NCBI GenBank assembly: GCA_964057225.1
Contig: CAXKVF010000095.1
Coordinates: 1-64,000, forward strand
Direction of reading: 5' to 3'
Source of the DNA: Auanema rhodensis
Taxonomy: Eukaryota; Nematoda; Chromadorea; Rhabditida; Rhabditidae
Length of the DNA stretch: 64,000 nt
Shown: in pieces, positions 1 to 11,087 of the stretch
How positions within the stretch are numbered: position 1 is the stretch's first letter
Layout: the number at the start of each line of letters is the position of its first letter
Notes under the pieces: generated by a model
Told to the model about the DNA's origin: nothing
Database searches by the model: none
Seen by the model: the letters and a program-made list of their open reading frames with translations, nothing else
Program-made: the position numbers and the translations under genes

Positions 1-176
1 AGCATAAATTAAAGTTCACGTAAATTTCAAAGTCATGGTTACCATGAACCAATATCAATAAAAATTTGTTTTTAGACTAATATGGACATGGGGAATCTAA
101 TTTTGAAAACCGCATCTCTTTATCTTTCACGTGAAGCGAGTTACATACCAAGTGCACATCACGTATACATTTAATT
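1..176 (+). repeat. First monomer, variant at position 165
   Basis: A complete A-type monomer that starts exactly at base 1 in this phase. It carries g165>a (acgtAtaca), which removes the second CACGTG; I did not notice this change in any other copy. The array clearly extends leftwards, because the monomer is not truncated and no boundary sequence is visible. Confidence 0.85.
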
Positions 177-208
177 AGCATAAATTAAAGTTCACGTAAA
201 TTTCAAAG

Positions 209-223
209 TCATGGTTACCATGA
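209..223. other. 15-base dyad in the monomer, tcatggt-t-accatga
   Basis: Two 7-base arms are perfect inverted complements around one central t (monomer positions 33-47), shown here in the reference copy and present in nearly all monomers. It contains GGTTACC. In C-type monomers a47 becomes c and the outermost pair is lost; in A and G types it is intact. In monomer 54609 the centre changes t>c (base 54648), and in 55665, 62529 and 63409 t36>a breaks an inner pair. A DNA-binding or cruciform role is speculative. Confidence 0.6.
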
Positions 224-301
224 ACCAATATCAATAAAAATTTGTTTTTAGACTAATATGGACATGGGGAATCTAATTTTGAAAACCGCATCTCTTTATC
301 T

Positions 302-311
302 TTCACGTGAA
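302..311. other. Palindrome ttcacgtgaa with G-box core CACGTG
   Basis: A perfect 10-base palindrome at monomer positions 126-135, repeated in almost every monomer. CACGTG is the core recognised by plant bHLH and bZIP proteins; no binding is shown here. Rare disruptions: g133>a in the monomers at 5632, 7392 and 9504, and c130>t in the monomer at 12848. Confidence 0.5.
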
Positions 312-335
312 GCGAGTTACATACCAAGTGCACAT

Positions 336-341
336 CACGTG
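336..341. other. Second CACGTG hexamer in the monomer
   Basis: Monomer positions 160-165, spaced 32 bp from the first CACGTG. It becomes CATGTG (c162>t) in a recurrent monomer subtype, for example at 16705, 17233, 18289, 19873, 20577, 20929, 22161, 22865, 30131, 43330, 43682 and 47026. That change removes the CpG but keeps an E-box-like hexamer. Confidence 0.5.
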
Positions 342-528
342 TACATTTAATTAGCATAAATTAAAGTTCACGTAAATTTCAAAGTCATGGTTACCATGCA
401 CCAATATCAATAAAAATTTGTTTTTAGACTAATATGGACATGGGGAATCTAATTTTGAAAACCGCATCTCTTTATCTTTCACGTGAAGCGAGTTACATAC
501 CAAGTGCACATCACGTGTACATTTAATT

Positions 529-703
529 AGCATAAATTAAAGTTCACGTAAATTTCAAAGTCATGGTTACCATGAACCAATATCAATAAAAATTTGTTTT
601 TAGACTAATATGGACATGGGGAATCTAATTTTGAAAACGCATCTCTTTATCTTTCACGTGAAGCGAGTTACATACCAAGTGCACATCACGTGTACATTTA
701 ATT
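529..703 (+). repeat. 175-bp monomer with a 1-base deletion
   Basis: One c of the pair at monomer positions 110-111 is missing (gaaaacgcatc instead of gaaaaccgcatc, near base 638). It shifts the phase by one, and the next monomer starts at 704. It is one of only four length variants in the window. Confidence 0.93.
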
Positions 704-1259
704 AGCATAAATTAAAGTTCACGTAAATTTCAAAGTCATGGTTACCATGCACCAATATCAATAAAAATTTGTTTTTAGACTAATATGGACATGGGGAATC
801 TAATTTTGAAAACCGCATCTCTTTATCTTTCACGTGAAGCGAGTTACATACCAAGTGCACATCACGTGTACATTTAATTAGCATAAATTAAAGTTCACGT
901 AAATTTCAAAGTCATGGTTACCATGCACCAATATCAATAAAAATTTGTTTTTAGACTAATATGGACATGGGGAATCTAATTTTGAAAACCGCATCTCTTT
1001 ATCTTTCACGTGAAGCGAGTTACATACCAAGTGCACATCACGTGTACATTTAATTAGCATAAATTAAAGTTCACGTAAATTTCAAAGTCATGGTTACCAT
1101 GCACCAATATCAATAAAAATTTGTTTTTAGACTAATATGGACATGGGGAATCTAATTTTGAAAACCGCATCTCTTTATCTTTCACGTGAAGCGAGTTACA
1201 TACCAAGTGCACATCACGTGTACATTTAATTAGCATAAATTAAAGTTCACGTAAATTTC
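704..1259. repeat. Plain A/C-type monomers
   Basis: Monomers at 704, 880 and 1056 are all C type and otherwise close to consensus. The next copy (1232) is A type and leads into the 5-mer duplication. No gene or other element is present. Confidence 0.85.
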
Positions 1260-3191
1260 AAAGTCATGGTTACCATGAACCAATATCAATAAAAATTTGT
1301 TTTTAGACTAATATGGACATGGGGAATCTAATTTTGAAAACCGCATCTCTTTATCTTTCACGTGAAGCGAGTTACATACCAAGTGCACATCACGTGTACA
1401 TTTAATTAGCATAAATTAAAGTTCACGTAAATTTCAAAGTCATGGTTACCATGAACCAATATCAATAAAAATTTGTTTTTAGACTAATATGGACATGGGG
1501 AATCTAATTTTGAAAACCGCATCTCTTTATCTTTCACGTGAAGCGAGTTACATACCAAGTGCACATCACGTGTACATTTAATTAGCATAAATTAAAGTTC
1601 ACGTAAATTTCAAAGTCATGGTTACCATGAACCAATATCATTAAAAATTTGTTTTCAGACTAATATGGACATGGGGAATCTAATTTTGAAAACCGCATCT
1701 CTTTATCTTTCACGTGAAGCGAGTTACATACCAAGTGCACATCACGTGTACATTTAATTAGCATAAATTAAAGTTCACGTAAATTTCAAAGTCATGGTTA
1801 CCATGAACCAATATCAATAAAAATTTGTTTTTAGACTAATATGGACATGGGGAATCTAATTTTGAAAACGGCATCTCTTTATCTTTCACGTGAAGCGAGT
1901 TACATACCAAGTGCACATCACGTGTACATTTAATTAGCATAAATTAAAGTTCACGTAAATTTCAAAGTCATGGTTACCATGAACCAATATCAATAAAAAT
2001 TTGTTTTTAGACTAATATGGACATGGGGAATCTAATGTTGAAAACCGCATCTCTTTATCTTTCACGTGAAGCGAGTTACATACCAAGTGCACATCACGTG
2101 TACATTTAATTAGCATAAATTAAAGTTCACGTAAATTTTAAAGTCATGGTTACCATGAACCAATATCAATAAAAATTTGTTTTTAGACTAATATGGACAT
2201 GGGGAATCTAATTTTGAAAACCGCATCTCTTTATCTTTCACGTGAAGCGAGTTACATACCAAGTGCACATCACGTGTACATTTAATTAGCATAAATTAAA
2301 GTTCACGTAAATTTCAAAGTCATGGTTACCATGAACCAATATCAATAAAAATTTGTTTTTAGACTAATATGGACATGGGGAATCTAATTTTGAAAACCGC
2401 ATCTCTTTATCTTTCACGTGAAGCGAGTTACATACCAAGTGCACATCACGTGTACATTTAATTAGCATAAATTAAAGTTCACGTAAATTTCAAAGTCATG
2501 GTTACCATGAACCAATATCATTAAAAATTTGTTTTCAGACTAATATGGACATGGGGAATCTAATTTTGAAAACCGCATCTCTTTATCTTTCACGTGAAGC
2601 GAGTTACATACCAAGTGCACATCACGTGTACATTTAATTAGCATAAATTAAAGTTCACGTAAATTTCAAAGTCATGGTTACCATGAACCAATATCAATAA
2701 AAATTTGTTTTTAGACTAATATGGACATGGGGAATCTAATTTTGAAAACGGCATCTCTTTATCTTTCACGTGAAGCGAGTTACATACCAAGTGCACATCA
2801 CGTGTACATTTAATTAGCATAAATTAAAGTTCACGTAAATTTCAAAGTCATGGTTACCATGAACCAATATCAATAAAAATTTGTTTTTAGACTAATATGG
2901 ACATGGGGAATCTAATGTTGAAAACCGCATCTCTTTATCTTTCACGTGAAGCGAGTTACATACCAAGTGCACATCACGTGTACATTTAATTAGCATAAAT
3001 TAAAGTTCACGTAAATTTTAAAGTCATGGTTACCATGAACCAATATCAATAAAAATTTGTTTTTAGACTAATATGGACATGGGGAATCTAATTTTGAAAA
3101 CCGCATCTCTTTATCTTTCACGTGAAGCGAGTTACATACCAAGTGCACATCACGTGTACATTTAATTAGCATAAATTAAAGTTCACGTAAA
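1260..3191. repeat. 5-mer higher-order repeat, 880 bp, about 2.2 copies
   Basis: Bases 1260-2311 match 2140-3191 with a shift of exactly 880 bp (5 monomers). Shared diagnostic changes are ttaaaaa plus ttttcag (near 1641 and 2521), gaaaacGgc (near 1870 and 2750), aatGttg (near 2038 and 2918) and aaattttaaag (2139 and 3019). The matching stops at c/t 1259 versus 2139 on the left and at t/a 2312 versus 3192 on the right. I saw no difference between the copies, so the duplication is recent. Confidence 0.9.
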
Positions 3192-4270
3192 ATTCAAAGT
3201 CATGGTTACCATGCACCAATATCAATAAAAATTTGTTTTTAGACTAATATGGACATGGGGAATCTAATTTTGAAAACCGCATCTCTTTATCTTTCACGTG
3301 AAGCGAGTTACATACCAAGTGCACATCACGTGTACATTTAATTAGCATAAATTAAAGTTCACGTAAATTTCAAAGTCATGGTTACCATGCACCAATATCA
3401 ATAAAAATTTGTTTTTAGACTAATATGGACATGGGGAATCTAATTTTGAAAACCGCATTTCTTTATCTTTCACGTGAAGCGAGTTACATACCAAGTGCAC
3501 ATCACGTGTACATTTAATCAGCATAAATTAAAGTTCACGTAAATTTCAAAGTCATGGTTACCATGAACCAATATCAATAAAAATTTGTTTTTAGACTAAT
3601 ATGGACATGGGGAATCTAATTTTGAAAACCGCATTTCTTTATCTTTCACGTGAAGCGAGTTACATACCAAGTGCACATCACGTGTACATTTAATTAGCAT
3701 AAATTAAAGTTCACGTAAATTTCAAAGTCATGGTTACCATGAACCAATATCAATAAAAATTTGTTTTTAGACTAATATGGACATGGGGAATCTAATTTTG
3801 AAAACCGCATCTCTTTATCTTTCACGTGAAGCGAGTTACATACCAAGTGCACATCACGTGTACATTTAATTAGCATAAATTAAAGTTCACGTAAATTTCA
3901 AAGTCATGGTTACCATGAACCAATATCAATAAAAATTTGTTTTTAGACTAATATGGACATGGGGAATCTAATTTTGAAAACCGCATCTCTTTATCTTTCA
4001 CGTGAAGCGAGTTACATACCAAGTGCACATCACGTGTACATTTAATTAGCATAAATTAAAGTTCACGTAAATTTCAAAGTCATGGTTACCATGCACCAAT
4101 ATCAATAAAAATTTGTTTTTAGACTAATATGGACATGGGGAATCTAATTTTGAAAACCGCATCTCTTTATCTTTCACGTGAAGCGAGTTACATACCAAGT
4201 GCACATCACGTGTACATTTAATTAGCATAAATTAAAGTTCACGTAAATTTCAAAGTCATGGTTACCATGC
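3192..4270. repeat. A/C-type monomers between two HOR blocks
   Basis: Starts at 3168 (25 t>a, C type), 3344, 3520, 3696, 3872, 4048 and 4224. The neighbouring monomers 3344 and 3520 share c116>t (gcattTctt), a single-monomer duplication mark. No longer HOR and no gene is visible. Confidence 0.75.
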
Positions 4271-7200
4271 ACCAATATCAATAAAAATTTGTTTTTAGAC
4301 TAATATGGACATGGGGAATCTAATTTTGAAAACCGCATCTCTTTATCTTTCACGTGAAGCGAGTTACATACCAAGTGCACATCACGTGTACATTTAATTA
4401 GCATAAATTAAAGTTCACGTAAATTTCAAAGTCATGGTTACCATGAACCAATATCAATAAAAATTTGTTTTTAGACTAATATGGACATGGGGAATCTAAT
4501 TTTGAAAACCGCATCTCTTTATCTTTCACGTGAAGCGAGTTACATACCAAGTGCACATCACGTGTACATTTAATTAGCATAAATTAAAGTTCACGTAAAT
4601 TTCAAAGTCATGGTTACCATGAACCAATATCAATAAAAATTTGTTTTTAGACTAATATGGACATGGGGAATCTAATTTTGAAAACCGCATCTCTTTATCT
4701 TTCACGTGAAGCGAATTACATACCAAGTGCACATCACGTGTACATTTAATTAGCATAAATTAAAGTTCACGTAAATTTCAAAGTCATGGTTACCATGCAC
4801 CAATATCAATAAAAATTTGTTTTTAGACTAATATGGACATGGGGAATCTAATTTTGAAAACCGCATCTCTTTATCTTTCACGTGAAGCGAGTTACATACC
4901 AAGTGCACATCACGTGTACATTTAATTAGCATAAATTAAAGTTCACGTAAATTTCAAAGTCATGGTTACCATGAACCAATATCAATAAAAATTTGTTTTT
5001 AGACTAATATGGACATGGGGAATCTAATTTTGAAAACCGCATCTCTTTATCTTTCACGTGAAGCGAGTTACATACCAAGTGCACATCACGTGTACATTTA
5101 ATTAGCATAAATTAAAGTTCACGTAAATTTCAAAGTCATGGTTACCATGAACCAATATCAATAAAAATTTGTTTTTAAACTAATATGGACATGGGGAATC
5201 TAATTTTGAAAACCGCATCTCTTTATCTTTCACGTGAAGCGAGTTACATACCAAGTGCACATCACGTGTACATTTAATTAGCATAAATTAAAGTTCACGT
5301 AAATTTCAAAGTCATGGTTACCATGAACCAATATCAATAAAAATTTGTTTTTAGACTAATATGGACATGGGGAATCTAATTTTGAAAACCGCATCTCTTT
5401 ATCTTTCACGTGAAGCGAGTTACATACCAAGTGCACATCACGTGTACATTTAATTAGCATAAATTAAAGTTCACGTAAATTTCAAAGTCATGGTTACCAT
5501 GCACCAATATCAATAAAAATTTGTTTTTAGACTAATATGGACATGGGGAATCTAATTTTGAAAACCGCATCTCTTTATCTTTCACGTGAAGCGAGTTACA
5601 TACCAAGTGCACATCACGTGTACATTCAATTAGCATAAATTAAAGTTCACGTAAAATTCAAAGTCATGGTTACCATGAACCAATATCAATAAAAATTTGT
5701 TTTTAGACTAATATGGACATGGGGAATCTAATTTTGAAAACCGCATCTCTTTATCTTTCACGTAAAGCGAGTTACATACCAAGTGCACATCACGTGTACA
5801 TTTAATTAGCATAAATTAAAGTTCACTTAAATTTCAAAGTCATGGTTATCATGAACCAATATCAAAAAAAATTTGTTTTTAGACTAATATGGACATGGGT
5901 AATCTAATTTTGAAAACCGCATCTCTTTATCTTTCACGTGAAGCGAGTTACATACCAAGTGCACATCACGTGTACATTTAATTAGCATAAATTAAAGTTC
6001 ACGTAAAATTCAAAGTCATGGTTACCATGAACCAATATCAATAAAAATTTGTTTTTAGACTAATATGGACATGGGGAATCTAATTTTGAAAACCGCATCT
6101 CTTTATCTTTCACGTGAAGCGAGTTACATACCAAGTGCACATCACGTGTACATTTAATTAGCATAAATTAAAGTTCACGTAAATTTCAAAGTCATGGTTA
6201 CCATGAACCAATATCAATAAAAATTTGTTTTTAGACTAATATGGACATGGGGAATCTAATTTTGAAAACCGCATCTCTTTATCTTTCACGTGAAGCGAGT
6301 TACATACCAAGTGCACATCACGTGTACATTTAATTAGCATAAATTAAAGTTCACGTAAATTTCAAAGTCATGGTTACCATGAACCAATATCAATAAAAAT
6401 TTGTTTTTAGACTAATATGGACATGGGGAATCTAATTTTGAAAACCGCATCTCTTTATCTTTCACGTGAAGCGAATTACATACCAAGTGCACATCACGTG
6501 TACATTTAATTAGCATAAATTAAAGTTCACGTAAATTTCAAAGTCATGGTTACCATGCACCAATATCAATAAAAATTTGTTTTTAGACTAATATGGACAT
6601 GGGGAATCTAATTTTGAAAACCGCATCTCTTTATCTTTCACGTGAAGCGAGTTACATACCAAGTGCACATCACGTGTACATTTAATTAGCATAAATTAAA
6701 GTTCACGTAAATTTCAAAGTCATGGTTACCATGAACCAATATCAATAAAAATTTGTTTTTAGACTAATATGGACATGGGGAATCTAATTTTGAAAACCGC
6801 ATCTCTTTATCTTTCACGTGAAGCGAGTTACATACCAAGTGCACATCACGTGTACATTTAATTAGCATAAATTAAAGTTCACGTAAATTTCAAAGTCATG
6901 GTTACCATGAACCAATATCAATAAAAATTTGTTTTTAAACTAATATGGACATGGGGAATCTAATTTTGAAAACCGCATCTCTTTATCTTTCACGTGAAGC
7001 GAGTTACATACCAAGTGCACATCACGTGTACATTTAATTAGCATAAATTAAAGTTCACGTAAATTTCAAAGTCATGGTTACCATGAACCAATATCAATAA
7101 AAATTTGTTTTTAGACTAATATGGACATGGGGAATCTAATTTTGAAAACCGCATCTCTTTATCTTTCACGTGAAGCGAGTTACATACCAAGTGCACATCA

Positions 7201-7965
7201 CGTGTACATTTAATTAGCATAAATTAAAGTTCACGTAAATTTCAAAGTCATGGTTACCATGCACCAATATCAATAAAAATTTGTTTTTAGACTAATATGG
7301 ACATGGGGAATCTAATTTTGAAAACCGCATCTCTTTATCTTTCACGTGAAGCGAGTTACATACCAAGTGCACATCACGTGTACATTCAATTAGCATAAAT
7401 TAAAGTTCACGTAAAATTCAAAGTCATGGTTACCATGAACCAATATCAATAAAAATTTGTTTTTAGACTAATATGGACATGGGGAATCTAATTTTGAAAA
7501 CCGCATCTCTTTATCTTTCACGTAAAGCGAGTTACATACCAAGTGCACATCACGTGTACATTTAATTAGCATAAATTAAAGTTCACTTAAATTTCAAAGT
7601 CATGGTTATCATGAACCAATATCAAAAAAAATTTGTTTTTAGACTAATATGGACATGGGTAATCTAATTTTGAAAACCGCATCTCTTTATCTTTCACGTG
7701 AAGCGAGTTACATACCAAGTGCACATCACGTGTACATTTAATTAGCATAAATTAAAGTTCACGTAAAATTCAAAGTCATGGTTACCATGAACCAATATCA
7801 ATAAAAATTTGTTTTTAGACTAATATGGACATGGGGAATCTAATTTTGAAAACCGCATCTCTTTATCTTTCACGTGAAGCGAGTTACATACCAAGTGCAC
7901 ATCACGTGTACATTTAATTAGCATAAATTAAAGTTCACGTAAATTTCAAAGTCATGGTTACCATG
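4271..7965. repeat. 10-mer higher-order repeat, 1760 bp, about 2.1 copies
   Basis: Bases 4271-6205 match 6031-7965 at a shift of 1760 bp. Paired private changes: gcgaAtt (in the monomers at 4576 and 6336), tttaAac (5104 and 6864), attCaatt (5627 and 7387), cgtAaag (5764 and 7524), cacTtaa with ttaTcatg, a run of a and gggTaat (monomers 5808 and 7568), and 25 t>a (5984 and 7744). Mismatches at 4270/6030 and 6206/7966 bound the block. I saw no difference between the two copies inside it. Confidence 0.92.
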
Positions 7966-9503
7966 CACCAATATCAATAAAAATTTGTTTTTAGACTAAT
8001 ATGGACATGGGGAATCTAATTTTGAAAACCGCATCTCTTTATCTTTCACGTGAAGCGAGTTACATACCAAGTGCACATCACGTGTACATTTAATTAGCAT
8101 AAGTTAAAGTTCACGTAAATTTCAAAGTCATGGTTACCATGAACCAATATCAATAAAAATTTGTTTTTAGACTAATATGGACATGGGGAATCTAATTTTG
8201 AAAACCGCATCTCTTTATCTTTCACGTGAAGCGAGTTACATACCAAGTGCACATCACGTGTACATTTAATTAGCATAAATTAAAGTTCACGTAAATTTCA
8301 AAGTCATGGTTACCATGAACCAATATCAATAAAAATTTGTTTTTAGACTAATATGGACATGGGGAATCTAATTTTGAAAACCGCATCTCTTTATCTTTCA
8401 CGTGAAGCGAGTTACATACCAAGTGCACATCACGTGTACATTTAATTAGCATAAATTAAAGTTCACGTAAATTTCAAAGTCATGGTTACCATGCACCAAT
8501 ATCAATAAAAATTTGTTTTTAGACTAATATGGACATGGGGAATCTAATTTTGAAAACCGCATCTCTTTATCTTTCACGTGAAGCGAGTTACATACCAAGT
8601 GCACATCACGTGTACATTTAATTAGCATAAATTAAAGTTCACGTAAAATTCAAAGTCATGGTTACCATGAACCAATATCAATAAAAATTTGTTTTTAGAC
8701 TAATATGGACATGGGGAATCTAATTTTGAAAACCGCATCTCTTTATCTTTCACGTGAAGCGAGTTACATACCAAGTGCACATCACGTGTACATTTAATTA
8801 GCATAAATTAAAGTTCACGTAAATTTCAAAGTCATGGTTACCATGAACCAATATCAATAAAAATTTGTTTTTAGACTAATATGGACATGGGGAATCTAAT
8901 TTTGAAAACCGCATCTCTTTATCTTTCACGTGAAGCGAGTTACATACCAAGTGCACATCACGTGTACATTTAATTAGCATAAATTAAAGTTCACGTAAAT
9001 TTCAAAGTCATGGTTACCATGAACCAATATCAATAAAAATTTGTTTTTAGACTAATATGGACATGGGGAATCTAATTTTGAAAACGGCATCTCTTTATCT
9101 TTCACGTGAAGCGAGTTACATACCAAGTGCACATCACGTGTACATTTAATTAGCATAAATTAAAGTTCACGTAAATTTCAAAGTCATGGTTACCATGAAC
9201 CAATATCAATAAAAATTTGTTTTTAGACTAATATGGACATGGGGAATCTAATTTTGAAAACCGCATCTCTTTATCTTTCACGTGAAGCGAGTTACATACC
9301 AAGTGCACATCACGTGTACATTTAATTAGCATAAATTAAAGTTCACGTAAATTTCAAAGTCATGGTTACCATGAACCAATATCAATAAAAATTTGTTTTT
9401 AGACTAATATGGACATGGGGAATCTAATTTTGAAAACCGCATCTCTTTATCTTTCACGTGAAGCGAGTTACATACCAAGTGCACATCACGTGTACATTTA
9501 ATT
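7966..9503. repeat. A/C-type monomers, no clear HOR
   Basis: Ordinary monomers with scattered single changes: ataaGtt near 8103, 25 t>a near 8647, and gaaaacGgc near 9086. Nothing besides satellite. Confidence 0.7.
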
Positions 9504-9855
9504 AGCATAAATTAAAGTTCACGTAAAATTCAAAGTCATGGTTACCATGAACCAATATCAATAAAAATTTGTTTTTAGACTAATATGGACATGGGGAATC
9601 TAATTTTGAAAACCGCATCTCTTTATCTTTCACGTAAAGCGAGTTACATACCAAGTGCACATCACGTGTACATTTAATTAGCATAAATTAAAGTTCACGT
9701 AAATTTCAAAGTCATGGTTATCATGAACCAATATCAAAAAAAATTTGTTTTTAGACTAATATGGACATGGGGAATCTAATTTTGAAAACCGCATCTCTTT
9801 ATCTTTCACGTGAAGCGAGTTACATACCAAGTGCACATCACGTGTACATTTAATT
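9504..9855. repeat. Two-monomer relative of the 10-mer block
   Basis: The monomers at 9504 (25 t>a, g133>a at 9636) and 9680 (ttaTcatg, run of a in tcaaaaaaaa) repeat the pair at 5632/5808 and 7392/7568, 12 monomers (2112 bp) after the second. They lack the cacTtaa and gggTaat changes of those copies, so this is either an ancestral pair or one partly overwritten by conversion. Confidence 0.75.
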
Positions 9856-11087
9856 AGCATAAATTAAAGTTCACGTAAATTTCAAAGTCATGGTTACCAT
9901 GAACCAATATCAATAAAAATTTGTTTTTAGACTAATATGGACATGGGGAATCTAATTTTGAAAACCGCATCTCTTTATCTTTCACGTGAAGCGAATTACA
10001 TACCAAGTGCACATCACGTGTACATTTAATTAGCATAAATTAAAGTTCACGTAAATTTCAAAGTCATGGTTACCATGAACCAATATCAATAAAAATTTGT
10101 TTTTAGACTAATATGGACATGGGGAATCTAATTTTGAAAACCGCATCTCTTTATCTTTCACGTGAAGCGAGTTACATACCAAGTGCACATCACGTGTACA
10201 TTTAATTAGCATAAATTAAAGTTCACGTAAATTTCAAAGTCATGGTTACCATGCACCAATATCAATAAAAATTTGTTTTTAGACTAATATGGACATGGGG
10301 AATCTAATTTTGAAAACCGCATCTCTTTATCTTTCACGTGAAGCGAGTTACATACCAAGTGCACATCACGTGTACATTTAATTAGCATAAATTAAAGTTC
10401 ACGTAAAATTCAAAGTCATGGTTACCATGAACCAATATCAATAAAAATTTGTTTTTAGACTAATATGGACATGGGGAATCTAATTTTGAAAACCGCATCT
10501 CTTTATCTTTCACGTGAAGCGAGTTACATACCAAGTGCACATCACGTGTACATTTAATTAGCATAAATTAAAGTTCACGTAAAATTCAAAGTCATGGTTA
10601 CCATGAACCAATATCAATAAAAATTTGTTTTTAGACTAATATGGACATGGGGAATCTAATTTTGAAAACCGCATCTCTTTATCTTTCACGTGAAGCGAGT
10701 TACATACCAAGTGCACATCACGTGTACATTTAATTAGCATAAATTAAAGTTCACGTAAATTTCAAAGTCATGGTTACCATGAAGCAATATCAATAAAAAT
10801 TTGTTTTTAGACTAATATGGACATGGGGAATCTAATTTTGAAAACCGCATCTCTTTATCTTTCACGTGAAGCGAGTTACATACCAAGTGCACATCACGTG
10901 TACATTTAATTAGCATAAATTAAAGTTCACGTAAATTTCAAAGTCATGGTTACCATGAACCAATATCAATAAAAATTTGTTTTTAGACTAATATGGACAT
11001 GGGGAATCTAATTTTGAAAACCGCATCTCTTTATCTTTCACGTGAAGCGAGTTACATACCAAGTGCACATCACGTGTACATTTAATT
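9856..11087. repeat. Mixed monomers, with the first isolated G type
   Basis: Starts at 9856, 10032, 10208, 10384, 10560, 10736 and 10912. The monomer at 9856 has gcgaAtt; those at 10384 and 10560 have 25 t>a. The monomer at 10736 carries gaagc (G type, base 10784), the only G type I saw before 23 kb. No gene. Confidence 0.75.

Larger units (their letters stand above)
177..352 (+). repeat. Reference satellite monomer (consensus, A type)
   Basis: This copy equals the majority sequence and serves as the coordinate frame (monomer position 1 = base 177). It contains A/T-rich runs at 5-13, 21-31, 57-73 and 98-109; a 15-base dyad at 33-47; a pyrimidine-rich stretch at 113-130; two CACGTG hexamers at 128-133 and 160-165; GTGCAC at 152-157 and TGTACA at 164-169. 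CpG occurs at 19, 111, 130, 137 and 162. Positions 47-49 are the main polymorphic site in the array. The phase is arbitrary; it was chosen because the window opens on it. Short colinear matches to the Arabidopsis CEN178 satellite (from memory) support a Brassicaceae centromere family, most clearly AGACTAATATGGAC at 74-87. Confidence 0.9.

Noticed and set aside
57-73. Promoter-like A/T-rich tract in each monomer
   Set aside because: There is no consistent TATA box plus downstream gene. The tract is better explained as satellite A/T periodicity affecting bending or nucleosome placement.
1-176. Array boundary at base 1
   Set aside because: The window starts on an agcataaatt phase point only because that phase was chosen; the monomer is complete and no non-satellite sequence is present.
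335-342. ATCACGTG resembling the yeast CDEI centromere element
   Set aside because: It matches the RTCACRTG consensus, but there is no CDEII/CDEIII, and a 176-bp array is a regional centromere type, not a point centromere. It is most simply a G-box coincidence.
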